Positions 27,047-35,001 of a stretch of 64,000 nucleotides of DNA are shown piece by piece. The notes beneath the pieces were generated by a model. The model was given only the letters and a program-made list of their open reading frames with translations. It was not told the origin of the DNA and searched no databases. Made by a program: the position numbers and the translations under genes. This stretch comes from Campylobacteraceae bacterium (GTDB taxonomy: Bacteria; Campylobacterota; Campylobacteria; Campylobacterales; Sulfurovaceae). Each line of letters opens with the position of its first letter. Positions within the stretch are counted from its first letter, which is position 1. The stretch spans positions 1-64,000 of the forward strand of contig JALWNT010000039.1 in the NCBI GenBank assembly GCA_027080995.1. Direction: 5' to 3'.

Positions 27047-29023
27047 ATGAAACGTAGAACCTTCCTCCAGGGGACCCTGGGAATTCTAGCCGGCAGCGCG
27101 CTCCTTAGCGCCCAGGATAAAGCCAAAAGCGTCACCCTCCAGGAGGTGGCGATGGGGATGAAAGCCCTGCCGGAAGTGCAGATATACACCGCCGGCAAGA
27201 TCCATACGATGGATCCCGCCAACCCCAATGCCGAAGCGATCGCCGTGCAGGGGGATCGGATATTGGCGGTGGGCAAACTCAAAGAGCTGCAGCAGGCGCT
27301 CAAAGACCAGCCCTACCGCATCGACCGCCGCTTCGAGGACAAGGTGATCGTCCCGGGTTTCATCGCCCAGCACGTCCACCCCTTTCTGGGGGCACTCTCC
27401 ATGGAGTCGACGATCATATCCATCGAGGATTGGGCGCTGCCCAGCGGCTACGTGAAAAAAGCCGAGGGGCACGAGCAGTACATCGAGCGCATCAAAGAGG
27501 CTCTGGCCAAACTGGACAAAGAAGATCCCGAGAAGAAAAAACCTCTCTTCACCTGGGGATTTCATCAGACCTTTCACGGGGCGCTCAACCGCGGAGTTCT
27601 CGACCAGGTCGAAAAGAAACGCCCCATCTTCGTCTGGCACCGCTCCTGCCACGAGTTCATCCTCAACAGCGGCGCGATGGAGCTCTCGGGGATCACGGAG
27701 AAGTTTATCGCGACACTGCCCAAAGAGGCCCAGGCTATGTGCAGCTACAAAGAGGGCCACTTCTGGGAGCAGGGGCTCTTCGGGGTGCTGGGCAAGCTCT
27801 CGCCCTACGTGGCGACTCCCGAGCAGTTCCGCCACGGCCTGCGCACCTTCGCCGACTATATGCATATGCAAGGCATCACCGCCGCCTCCGAGCCGGGAGG
27901 CGTGCTCTCCAAGCCTATGACCGAAATCATCAACGACGTTCTGGGGGATCCCAATACCCCGTTTCGTTTCTATTTTCTCCCCGATGGCAAGAGCCTGGCG
28001 GAGAAGTACATCAAAGGCGACCTGATCGGCGAAACCGAAAAGCTGCTCAGCTGGGGCAAGGGCAAGTGCTCCTACCAGCCCAAGCAGGTCAAACTCTTCG
28101 CCGACGGGGCGATCTACTCCCAGCTGATGAAGCTGCGGGCGGGTTATACCGACGGCCACAAGGGCGAGTGGATGATGGAGCCCAACCTCTACGCCGCGGC
28201 GTTTCGCAAATACTGGGAAGCAGGCTATATGATCGTCACCCACGTCACCGGCGACGGCGGCCTGGATATGATGCTGGAGAACCTGGAGATCAACATGCGC
28301 CGCACCCCCCGCTACGACCACAGGACCACGGCGGTGCACTTCGGCGTCGCCCAGCCCGACCAGATCGAGCGGATCAAGCGCCTGGGCGCCATCGTCAGCG
28401 CCAACCCCTACTACGTGACAGCCCTGGCGGACAACTACGCCCAGCACGGCATGACTCCCGAACGGGTCAAGCGGATGGTCCCTCTGGGGGATGTCAAGAA
28501 GGCGGGGATCCACTTCTCTTTGCACTCCGATATGCCGATGGCTCCGGCCCAGCCCCTTTTCCTCGTCGACTGTGCCGTCAACCGCATCTCCACTTCGGGC
28601 AAAGTCTCGGCTCCCGAGCAGTGCATCGACCGGATGTCGGCCCTGCGTGGAGTCACCTGGGAGGGGGCCTACTCCTGGCGGATGGAGGATCAGTTCGGCA
28701 GCATCGAGCCGGGCAAACTGGCCAACCTGACGATCCTGGAGGAGGACCCCCTCACCGTCGATCAGCGGAAGATCAAAGACATCAAAGTCTGGGGTACCAT
28801 CGTCGAAGGGGACATCCTGCCGGTCAAGCGCAAACAGAAAGAGCAAAGAAGTGTCGCGCGCAATACCGCCTTCCCCGGAAAGCCTCTGGAGGCTACGGAG
28901 CTGGAAGAGGCCCTCAGAAGCACCCCGGGCAATCACACCGCCCACAACGGCTGCGTCTGCTCTTTGAACCGGAAATTCGCCGCGGCGATGATCGCAAACA
29001 GCCTGGATACGGTGAGGGATTGA
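27047..29023 (+). CDS. Tat-exported amidohydrolase (YtcJ/Amidohydro_3 type)
   Basis: A 658-residue metal-dependent amidohydrolase. It begins with a twin-arginine signal (MKRRTFLQGTLGILAGSALL), so it is folded before export. The TIM-barrel metal residues are visible as AQHVHPF near residue 112, ADGAIYSQL, VTHVTGDGGLDM and SLHSDMPM, and the C-terminal beta domain as EPGKLANLTILEEDPL. It is longer than usual, with a C-terminal extension holding GCVCSLNRKF. The substrate is unknown; relatives act on amide, ester or urea bonds. The next gene follows within 3 nt. Confidence 0.87.
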   Translation: MKRRTFLQGTLGILAGSALLSAQDKAKSVTLQEVAMGMKALPEVQIYTAGKIHTMDPANPNAEAIAVQGDRILAVGKLKELQQALKDQPYRIDRRFEDKVIVPGFIAQHVHPFLGALSMESTIISIEDWALPSGYVKKAEGHEQYIERIKEALAKLDKEDPEKKKPLFTWGFHQTFHGALNRGVLDQVEKKRPIFVWHRSCHEFILNSGAMELSGITEKFIATLPKEAQAMCSYKEGHFWEQGLFGVLGKLSPYVATPEQFRHGLRTFADYMHMQGITAASEPGGVLSKPMTEIINDVLGDPNTPFRFYFLPDGKSLAEKYIKGDLIGETEKLLSWGKGKCSYQPKQVKLFADGAIYSQLMKLRAGYTDGHKGEWMMEPNLYAAAFRKYWEAGYMIVTHVTGDGGLDMMLENLEINMRRTPRYDHRTTAVHFGVAQPDQIERIKRLGAIVSANPYYVTALADNYAQHGMTPERVKRMVPLGDVKKAGIHFSLHSDMPMAPAQPLFLVDCAVNRISTSGKVSAPEQCIDRMSALRGVTWEGAYSWRMEDQFGSIEPGKLANLTILEEDPLTVDQRKIKDIKVWGTIVEGDILPVKRKQKEQRSVARNTAFPGKPLEATELEEALRSTPGNHTAHNGCVCSLNRKFAAAMIANSLDTVRD

Positions 29024-29025
29024 GA

Positions 29026-29913
29026 GTGAAAAGAGTCTGGAAACAGGGCGTGTTGACGTTGCTTCTGGCCCTTGGCGCTGTTCCGGCGCAGGCCGGCGAA
29101 AAAAATATGGAAGAGCTGAGCAAGGAGCTGGCCAACCCTCTGGCACAGATCTGGAACCTCTCCTTCCAGCACAACCATACCCGTATCAAAGGAGACGCGG
29201 TCAAAGGGCATCACTATGTGGATACGACGCTCTTCCAGCCGGTGCTGCCCATACCCCTGGAGGGTGGATACACCTTTTTTGCCCGCCCGGTGATCACCTA
29301 CATCCACGGCCCCACCTCCGTGGAGTACACACCTTCGGGGTTCGTCAGCCGGGAGGACAAATCGAGCTTCGGCGACACGATCCTGCCGGTGGGGATCGGT
29401 AAGGTCAACAACACCGGATGGTCCTGGGGTGCGGGGGCGACTTTTATCTTTCCTACCTCCAACAACGATTTTCTAGGGTCGCACCAGTATCAGGCGGGGC
29501 CGACGGCGTTGCTGCTCTGGGCCAACGAAAAATGGACCGTCGGCACCCATATCCAGCACTGGTGGGGCATCGCCGACGACGGCAAATCGGATGACGACCC
29601 AATCATCAAAGCCGCTCACAAGAAGAATATCAACCACACCGATATGCAGTATTTCATCGTCCGCAACCTTCCCGATGCCTGGCAGATCCGCACCTCGCCA
29701 CACATCACCTACGACTGGAGCGCCAAGGCGGGAGAGCGCCTGACGCTGCCCATCGGCATCGGCATCGGCAAAATGGTCAAACTGGGCAAAATGCCCGTAA
29801 TGCTGATGATGGAGTATCAAAAGAGTATCGTCAAACCTGACCACGTGGGCAACGATACGACACTGATGCTTCAGGTGAACTTCATCATCAAAAACCCTTT
29901 TGGATCGATGTAA
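29026..29913 (+). CDS. Putative outer-membrane beta-barrel/transporter-like protein
   Basis: A 295-residue exported protein with signal peptide (MKRVWKQGVLTLLLALGAVPAQA) and alternating hydrophobic strands ending in an aromatic/hydrophobic C-terminus (LMLQVNFIIKNPFGSM). The opening LANPLAQIWNLSFQHNH and LFQPVLPIPLEGGYTFFARP resemble proteins usually annotated as outer-membrane transporter-like or phenol MetA-like. GTG at 29026 follows GGTGAGGG; a TTG two codons upstream also exists. It is coupled to the amidohydrolase and probably serves its substrate at the outer membrane, which is inference. Confidence 0.72.
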   Translation: MKRVWKQGVLTLLLALGAVPAQAGEKNMEELSKELANPLAQIWNLSFQHNHTRIKGDAVKGHHYVDTTLFQPVLPIPLEGGYTFFARPVITYIHGPTSVEYTPSGFVSREDKSSFGDTILPVGIGKVNNTGWSWGAGATFIFPTSNNDFLGSHQYQAGPTALLLWANEKWTVGTHIQHWWGIADDGKSDDDPIIKAAHKKNINHTDMQYFIVRNLPDAWQIRTSPHITYDWSAKAGERLTLPIGIGIGKMVKLGKMPVMLMMEYQKSIVKPDHVGNDTTLMLQVNFIIKNPFGSM

Positions 29914-29931
29914 AACAAGCTCTCTGTGCCA

Positions 29932-29961
29932 AGAGGTTTGACGGCTGTCAAGCCTCTTTTT
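29932..29961 (+). terminator. Rho-independent terminator
   Basis: AGAGGTTTGAC pairs with GTCAAGCCTCT (one T-G pair) around a GGCT loop and is followed by TTTTT. It ends the amidohydrolase/barrel transcript 18 nt after the stop. Confidence 0.9.
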
Positions 29962-29973
29962 ATCCCAGCGGGG

Positions 29974-29987
29974 TAGAATAGTACAAT
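29974..29987 (+). promoter_or_regulatory. -10 region of the PAS gene
   Basis: TAGAAT (29974-29979) and TACAAT (29982-29987) lie in tandem, 20-33 nt before the PAS gene start; either can serve as -10. Confidence 0.45.
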
Positions 29988-30006
29988 CGTACCCGAAGGA
30001 GAAAGC

Positions 30007-30495
30007 ATGGATACCAGCTTCGATATGTTCATCGAAACGGAAGTGCCCGAAAACGAGTTGATCATTTCCAGAACCGATCTAAACGGCGTCATCACCTACG
30101 TCAACGAAACCTTCGCCCACATCTCCGGCTACGAACCCGAAGAGCTCATCGGCAAACCCCACAGCATCATCCGCCACCCCGATATGCCCAGATCCGCCTT
30201 CGCCGACCTCTGGGAGACGATACGCTCCGGCAAAACCTGGGAGGGCTACGTCAAAAACCTCCGCAAGGACAAAGGCTATTACTGGGTCTACGCCCGCATC
30301 TCCCAGGTGATCAAGGACGGCAAGGTCGTCGAGTACAAGTCCCTGCGCGAACCGGTCCCCAGAGAGAAGCGGATCGAGATGCAGAACCTCTACGACCGGA
30401 TGCGCGCCGAAGAGGAGGGGACCAGCCGGGTGGTACTCTACACCAAAAACGAGAATCTCGAAGAGCTGAAAAAATACGATCTATTGTCCAAGTGA
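30007..30495 (+). CDS. PAS-domain signalling protein (Aer-like)
   Basis: A 162-residue cytosolic protein made of one PAS domain (residues ~15-130) with the Aer-type pattern ISRTDLNGVITYVNETF, ISGYEPEELIGKPHSIIRHP and DMPRSAFADLWETI. In Aer this fold binds FAD and senses redox state. It has no transmitter or methyl-accepting domain, so it must act through a partner; stand-alone Aer-like PAS proteins in Campylobacter (CetB) pair with a separate transducer. ATG follows CCGAAGGAG. The short downstream gene overlaps its stop. Confidence 0.85.
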   Translation: MDTSFDMFIETEVPENELIISRTDLNGVITYVNETFAHISGYEPEELIGKPHSIIRHPDMPRSAFADLWETIRSGKTWEGYVKNLRKDKGYYWVYARISQVIKDGKVVEYKSLREPVPREKRIEMQNLYDRMRAEEEGTSRVVLYTKNENLEELKKYDLLSK

Positions 30496-30776
30496 ATGGC
30501 ATCATCCTGATCGTGAAAGAAAATAGCGCGGAAACGATGATTCTCAAAATGGTTGAGGGCTTTCATTTCCGTCAGAATTATTTGATCCAGCCGTTAGATC
30601 TGAGTAAAAGTGGGATGATCCATTGTTCGGTTACATCAGATAATACTGCATTGGAAGGTGAGAAGTTGCACCGTCGGTTCAAAAAAGCTTCATTGAAGGT
30701 GTGTGAAGCCAACGACGAAGTGATTCGCGATTTCGACAATGCCGTAGCGGACGGGTTGGATGATAGAGTGGCGTAA
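30492..30776 (+). CDS. Hypothetical 94-residue protein
   Basis: An open frame of 94 codons from a GTG that overlaps the PAS gene stop. The product has a hydrophobic start (MNGIILIVKENSAETMILKM) and a charged remainder; no domain is recognised. It lacks a clear ribosome site and could be a decayed remnant next to the broken locus downstream. The reading frame bias is weak, so it may not be translated. Confidence 0.35.
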   Translation: MNGIILIVKENSAETMILKMVEGFHFRQNYLIQPLDLSKSGMIHCSVTSDNTALEGEKLHRRFKKASLKVCEANDEVIRDFDNAVADGLDDRVA

Positions 30777-30827
30777 CAATTGTCAAACTGATTCTCGAAT
30801 TCCAGGATTGAAAAAGCGGATCGAGAG

Positions 30828-31655
30828 ATGAAAAAGATGACTCTCCTCAAGCAAGCCCTCAAACTCCGTGACAATCCCCCCTTCGGGGAAGTCAAATCCT
30901 TGTTAACCCTTGCACGGGAGTATCAAGCCGAAACGGGAGAGCTCTTTTTGCTAGGGCGTCGCGGGGAGAGGGTGCGACTATTGGATGAGGTGGCCTTATT
31001 TCGCTTTTTGAGTGAAACGGTGTGGATGCCGCTGGAGAGTTTCGAGGCGATCGAGCGGGCGTTGAAGGCTCAGACGCGGGTTGAAAATATCACCGCTACA
31101 GGAGATAGCAAGAGTAGCGCGGTAGCTCCTTTCGCCAAAACCCTCCTCTTGCGCCGTGCCGGGGATCTTCCCATACTTTATCGTGAGCAGGATGTTGAGA
31201 AACTCTCCGATATTCGGCACGTCGTGGCCGTGGAAAACGCCGAGAGTTTTCTCGATTTCGACACCCTGGATCGACACTTCGATACTCAGGCATTCCTCTA
31301 TCTGGGCGGGCAGCCCAACGCCTTGAGCCGGGAATTTTTGTCGAGCAGGGAAGTGCTATTTTTCATCGACTGGGACATCGTTTCGCTCAATTTCTACGAG
31401 GACTTTCATTGTAAGAGCAAAATGCTTTTTGTCCCAGAGAATTTCGATAGACTTTTGGAACGTTGCGGTAACGAAGCGCTCTTTCTGAAGCAGCGCTACG
31501 CTTTGCGAGAGGACATAGAAGATTTGCGAGAGGACATAGAAGAGTGGCAGCATGCTGCTCAAAATCGCCATCGCCATCGCGATCCTCAAAGTCTACATCA
31601 AAAACGCCGAGAATATCTTCTTCCTCATCGTCGACGAGGTGGCGAGGCTGCATAG
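30828..31655 (+). CDS. JetD/MksG-like Toprim protein, frame-broken at its 3' end (putative)
   Basis: The first ~238 residues look like a real protein: the pattern HVVAVENAESFLDFDTLD, FLYLGGQPNALSREFL and LFFIDWDIVSLNFYEDF resembles the DUF2220 Toprim domain of JetD/MksG, the nuclease subunit of Wadjet/MksBEFG systems (conserved V-E-N, G-G and D-x-D). From about base 31545 on, the frame (AAQNRHRHRDPQ..) is only the out-of-frame reading of the SMC-like sequence that follows. A 21-bp tandem duplication sits at the junction. Family assignment is by eye and moderate; the gene is probably not functional as a system member here. Confidence 0.48.
   Translation: MKKMTLLKQALKLRDNPPFGEVKSLLTLAREYQAETGELFLLGRRGERVRLLDEVALFRFLSETVWMPLESFEAIERALKAQTRVENITATGDSKSSAVAPFAKTLLLRRAGDLPILYREQDVEKLSDIRHVVAVENAESFLDFDTLDRHFDTQAFLYLGGQPNALSREFLSSREVLFFIDWDIVSLNFYEDFHCKSKMLFVPENFDRLLERCGNEALFLKQRYALREDIEDLREDIEEWQHAAQNRHRHRDPQSLHQKRREYLLPHRRRGGEAA
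31502..31543 (+). repeat. 21-bp perfect tandem duplication
   Basis: Two exact copies of a 21-bp unit (31502-31522 and 31523-31543, beginning TTTGCGAGAGGACATAG) encode the repeated LREDIED/LREDIEE. It lies exactly where the JetD-like frame gives way to the SMC-like fragment. Confidence 0.9.
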
Positions 31656-31812
31656 CGAAAACCAGCGACGGCTCAAGAATTTCGCCAACGAAAGCGGCTT
31701 TCGGATCATCTTCGTCACTCCCGAGCCGGTCTTCGCCGATCCCGAAGTGCTGCTGTATTATAAGTTCGAGAAAAGGGGAGAGAAGTTCCGCGTCATCGCG
31801 CTGAATCGGTGA
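31540..31812 (+). pseudogene. C-terminal fragment of a MukB/JetC-type SMC ATPase
   Basis: This frame encodes about 90 residues matching the end of an SMC-like ATPase of the MukB/MksB/JetC group: KSGSMLLKIAIAIAILK (signature-like end), a Walker B region FFLIVDEVARLHSENQRR and the D-loop/switch strand GFRIIFVTPEPVFADPE. The rest of the ~1000-residue protein is absent. The fragment lies downstream of, and one frame away from, the JetD-like gene, so a deletion or rearrangement has removed the body of the operon. Translation from ATG 31552 would yield an 86-residue piece. Confidence 0.5.
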
Positions 31813-31940
31813 AGGGGGTGTTCATATTTTGAAGACGAGGTTTCGTGAGGGGCGACAGAATGTTTTGATAAACCCAAAATTTGAATTAGACTTCGCGCCA
31901 TCTGTGTCGATCGTCGGTGAGATGAAAATTCGGGACAATA

Positions 31941-32069
31941 TTGAAAAAGTACGATTTTGTCATTCCGAACTTGATTCGGGATCCACGGCATCATAGGCAT
32001 TCCAAGCCCCGGATTCCGGGTCGAGCCCGGAATGACGAAATTACTTTGACTTGTGCCACTTTTTTCAGA
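31941..32069. repeat. Dispersed inverted-repeat element, copy B
   Basis: About 129 bp from TTGAAAAAGT to ACTTTTTTCAGA, with GTCATTCCGAACTTGATTCGG and GGATTCCGGGTCGAGCCCGG hairpins. It fills half of the 261-nt gap between the SMC remnant and the ICMT-like gene; the other half (31813-31940) shows nothing I can name. Confidence 0.78.
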
Positions 32070-32073
32070 CTTT

Positions 32074-32625
32074 TTAATCCGATTTCTTTGCTCTCTTTGC
32101 CGCACCGAAAAGCTTTCGCCAACACTCCCGGCTGCGGGGGATGAGCGGAGTGTTCTCTCGATATTTTCGATACGCGTCTGCGAATTTCCGCACCGCCTCA
32201 CGCTCTTCGAGGGTGAGAATCATTACGAGTATGAAAAGCGCTTCGAGGGGAGCGACGATAAAGATGAAAGTCGGTGATCCCAGTAGGAGTGCGACTCCTT
32301 CGGGCAGGAGCATCAGGCCGAAGAGCATCGGATGGCGGGTGCAGGCGTAGATACCGCTCGTGACGAGCCGGTTGGTCTCCAGGCGGGGGAGATCCCCCTC
32401 GCGTCCCTGGCGGGCGAGTTCCCGTCCTCCGGCCGCCGCTGCCCGAAAAGCCAGGCAGAGAAGCACCAATCCCAAAGGCAGACTCAAAAGATGAAAGGAG
32501 AGACGTCCGAAAAGCTCCGGAAAGTAGTGCAGATCGAGACGGATCGAGAGCAGAGCACCGCCGACGAGAAGAATCAGCCACAGCACGATCCGTATGACGA
32601 CGGAGGGAGTGGTGGAGATATTCAT
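32074..32625 (-). CDS. Isoprenylcysteine carboxyl methyltransferase (ICMT)/PEMT family membrane protein
   Basis: A 183-residue integral membrane methyltransferase-like protein with about four helices. The family motif LVTSGIYACTRHPMLFGLMLL near residue 90 and the C-terminal EEREAVRKFADAYRKYRENTPLIP form the SAM-binding region of the ICMT/phospholipid methyltransferase group. Bacterial members methylate small or lipidic substrates; the substrate here is unknown. It lies 16 nt downstream of corA on the same strand. The charged C-terminus (LFGAAKRAKKSD) is specific to this protein. Confidence 0.82.
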   Translation of the reverse strand: MNISTTPSVVIRIVLWLILLVGGALLSIRLDLHYFPELFGRLSFHLLSLPLGLVLLCLAFRAAAAGGRELARQGREGDLPRLETNRLVTSGIYACTRHPMLFGLMLLPEGVALLLGSPTFIFIVAPLEALFILVMILTLEEREAVRKFADAYRKYRENTPLIPRSRECWRKLFGAAKRAKKSD

Positions 32626-32641
32626 CGCGGACGCTTTGTGC

Positions 32642-33577
32642 TTAGATCCACTTTTGCTTTTTGAGCCAGCGGTAGATGAACCAGCCGATGGCGATGTTGA
32701 GCCCCCAGACCAAAGCGTATCCGTATTTCCACTCCAGCTCCGGCATGTATTTGAAGTTCATCCCGTAGTTGCCGACGATAAAGGTCAGAGGCAAAAAGAT
32801 CAGGCTGATGGCAGCCAAGCGTTGCATCGCCTGGTTCATTCGGTTGCTCAAAAAACCCATGAGGAGGTTCTGCAAGTAGCCGGTACGATCAAGGTAGGTT
32901 TTGGATTCGTTGATCGAAAAAGAGAGGTGTTCTTTGAGATCGATGAATTCGTACTTGAGCTTTTTGCGAACTTCCACGGGAAAGTGATTGTAGATTTTGT
33001 TGACTACGTCGGTGGATTGTACCGAGAGTTTGGCGATGCGGTTGAGAGTGCGTCGAGCGAAATAGAGGTCTTTTTGGACGGTCTCCTCGTCCAAGTCCTC
33101 GGCGAAGATTCGGTCCTCGATTTCCTCCAGACGATCGTCGATGCGGTCGATGATCCACATGGTGTGGTCGACCATGATGTCGATGACGGTGTAGGTGATG
33201 TATTCGAGGCTGTCGCTCTGTTTGTAGCGTTTGTAGAGCTTGGCGGTGATGTTGCGGATCGTCGCGGGATCGCGGCCGAGGAAGATAAAAGTGTTTTCGG
33301 TGACGATGATGACGACGTTTTCGTCATGGTAGAGCAATTCATCCTCTTCATCCGCTACAAAATATTTCAAAATGATGAGTTGAAATTTTTCGTTGGCTTC
33401 GTAGGCGATGCTCTGATCTTCGTTCTGGATATCTTCGATGAAAGTCACGGGAAAATCGTGTTTTTTCAGCCATTCGAGGATCGTATCGTTGTCGATGGTG
33501 GTGAAAATCACCTGCTTTTTACTGTCATCGAGGACAATCTCGTCCTTGCGGTAGAGACGATCGGAGAAGAGATACAT
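32642..33577 (-). CDS. corA: CorA-type magnesium/divalent cation transporter
   Basis: A 311-residue CorA family channel. The large cytosolic N-terminal domain is followed by two C-terminal membrane helices joined by the selectivity motif YGMNF (GMN), with LSNRMNQAMQRLAAISLIFLPLTFIVGNYGMN intact in the gating region. Start at 33577 (MYLFSDRLYRKDE) follows AAGGACA; an in-frame ATG 31 codons upstream overlaps the mscS promoter. It is divergent from the mscS gene and followed by the ICMT-like gene. Confidence 0.93.
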   Translation of the reverse strand: MYLFSDRLYRKDEIVLDDSKKQVIFTTIDNDTILEWLKKHDFPVTFIEDIQNEDQSIAYEANEKFQLIILKYFVADEEDELLYHDENVVIIVTENTFIFLGRDPATIRNITAKLYKRYKQSDSLEYITYTVIDIMVDHTMWIIDRIDDRLEEIEDRIFAEDLDEETVQKDLYFARRTLNRIAKLSVQSTDVVNKIYNHFPVEVRKKLKYEFIDLKEHLSFSINESKTYLDRTGYLQNLLMGFLSNRMNQAMQRLAAISLIFLPLTFIVGNYGMNFKYMPELEWKYGYALVWGLNIAIGWFIYRWLKKQKWI

Positions 33578-33693
33578 GATATTGTCCTTACGAATATTTA
33601 TCCAAGAATCGTTAACTTTGTATCGGATCGGCATCCTTGGCCACGCGATCCGCCTGTTTCCAGCCGTCATCTGTTCGACGCATTCTAACGGAA

Positions 33694-34926
33694 ATGGACT
33701 TTGGATACAATCATGAAATGGAAGCTCTTATCCAAGCGATCAATCACAGAATGCCCGAAGAGTTCATCCGCATCAGCGCCTATTTGCATGCATCTCCGGG
33801 AGAGTTGATTATGGCGATGCTCCTGCTTCTGTCGGCGTGGGGAGTAAATGCCTGGATGCGCGGTCCTTTGCTGCGTACGCTCAAACGAATGCTTTATCGC
33901 AAGCGGCGCGAAGAGTTTTACCGTCTGCTCTTCGGACGGCTGGAAAAGATCGGTCGACCGCTTCGACTCTTCGTCCTACTCTACCTTTTGCGTAAAGTGG
34001 TCGATATTTTCTTTATGACGCGGGCACTGGATACCTTTTTTTATGCGCTGTATTGGTTCTTTTTTCTCTGGTTTATCTACGAATCGATCAAGTTTCTCCT
34101 TTATGCGACATTGACGGCGAAGATACGCAAGCAGCGAATGGCGAGACGGGAGCTTTTCAATCTTTTTCTCAACATCACACGGGTTTTTATCGCTTTCGTT
34201 CTTTTGGTCCTGATCCTAGCGAAGTTGGGGGTTGATCTGACGGCGTTGATCACTTCGCTGGGAGTCGGCGGCGCGATCGTCGGCCTCAGTGCCAAAGATA
34301 CGCTGACCAACTTTTTCGACTCCATTCGCCTTGTCAGTGAGGACGCCTTTCGGCAGGGGGATTGGATCGAGACATCGGAAGTGGAGGGGATCGTTACGGA
34401 GATGGGATTGACATCGACCAAACTGCGAACTTTCGACAATGCGCTGGTGACGGTCCCCAACACGAAACTTGCGGGAGGTTACATCAAGAACTGGACCCGC
34501 CGAATGGTCGGGCGTCGGATCAAATTTCATCTGCGGATCAAGCCGACGAGTGATACGAAAGAGATCGATCGCGTACTCTATGAAATCCATGAAATGCTTC
34601 ATCGCCATCCCGACATCGTCAACGTCAACAAACTCCGCTATCTACTGAAAATGAAAAAGACCTACGAAGATGGTCTGTTCAATCTGGAGGACAAATACGG
34701 TGTTCGACGGACGCTGCTGGTCTATTTGGACGAGATCGGCGAATACTCGATGAACATTCTCATCTACGCCTTTTCAATCTCCGTCGATTGGGAGGAGTGG
34801 TTGCGGGTCAAGCAGGATGTCATCGAAAAGACACTGAAGATTCTCGAAGAGTCGCAGCTCGAGTTGGCCGTTCCCCGTCAGGAGATTCTCCTCGAGAGGA
34901 GAGACATCGTATCCGGAGAGGGTTGA
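33694..34926 (+). CDS. MscS-family mechanosensitive channel
   Basis: A ~410-residue MscS-type channel. Extra N-terminal helices precede the conserved pore helix and beta domain: ALITSLGVGGAIVGLSAKDTLTNFFDSIRL, then FRQGDWIETSEVEGIVTEMGLTSTKLRTFDNALVTVPN. It protects against hypo-osmotic shock. The start is uncertain: ATG 33694, 33718 or 33751 are all in frame. A TTGGATACAAT element (33706-33711) sits inside the longer form; if it is the promoter, 33718 would be leaderless and 33694 impossible. Confidence 0.9.
   Translation: MDFGYNHEMEALIQAINHRMPEEFIRISAYLHASPGELIMAMLLLLSAWGVNAWMRGPLLRTLKRMLYRKRREEFYRLLFGRLEKIGRPLRLFVLLYLLRKVVDIFFMTRALDTFFYALYWFFFLWFIYESIKFLLYATLTAKIRKQRMARRELFNLFLNITRVFIAFVLLVLILAKLGVDLTALITSLGVGGAIVGLSAKDTLTNFFDSIRLVSEDAFRQGDWIETSEVEGIVTEMGLTSTKLRTFDNALVTVPNTKLAGGYIKNWTRRMVGRRIKFHLRIKPTSDTKEIDRVLYEIHEMLHRHPDIVNVNKLRYLLKMKKTYEDGLFNLEDKYGVRRTLLVYLDEIGEYSMNILIYAFSISVDWEEWLRVKQDVIEKTLKILEESQLELAVPRQEILLERRDIVSGEG
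33706..33711 (+). promoter_or_regulatory. -10 element at mscS
   Basis: TACAAT in TTTGGATACAATC, the same sequence found before tolB (34963) and the slyD-like gene (37177). It lies 7 nt before the ATG at 33718, which makes the N-terminus of MscS ambiguous. Confidence 0.5.
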
Positions 34927-34962
34927 TACTATTTAATATTGTATAGTTTCAGGGCTTTTGGA

Positions 34963-34968
34963 TACAAT
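34963..34968 (+). promoter_or_regulatory. -10 element of tolB
   Basis: TACAAT in CTTTTGGATACAATCGC, 34 nt before tolB. It is near-identical to the elements at 33706 and 37177. Confidence 0.55.
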
Positions 34969-35001
34969 CGCATCAGTTAAGTTCCGTACCAAAGGTCACA
35001 A

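Noticed and set aside
27430-29025. Upstream part of the long plus-strand frame that ends with the barrel protein
   Set aside because: It lies in another frame of the amidohydrolase gene and is Arg/Gly-rich; only the part from GTG 29026 has a signal peptide and ribosome site.
27086-29146. A 686-codon open frame on the minus strand opposite the amidohydrolase gene
   Set aside because: It is the antisense shadow of a strongly coding, GC-rich gene; its product lacks domains, and the plus strand has full amidohydrolase motifs and a Tat signal.
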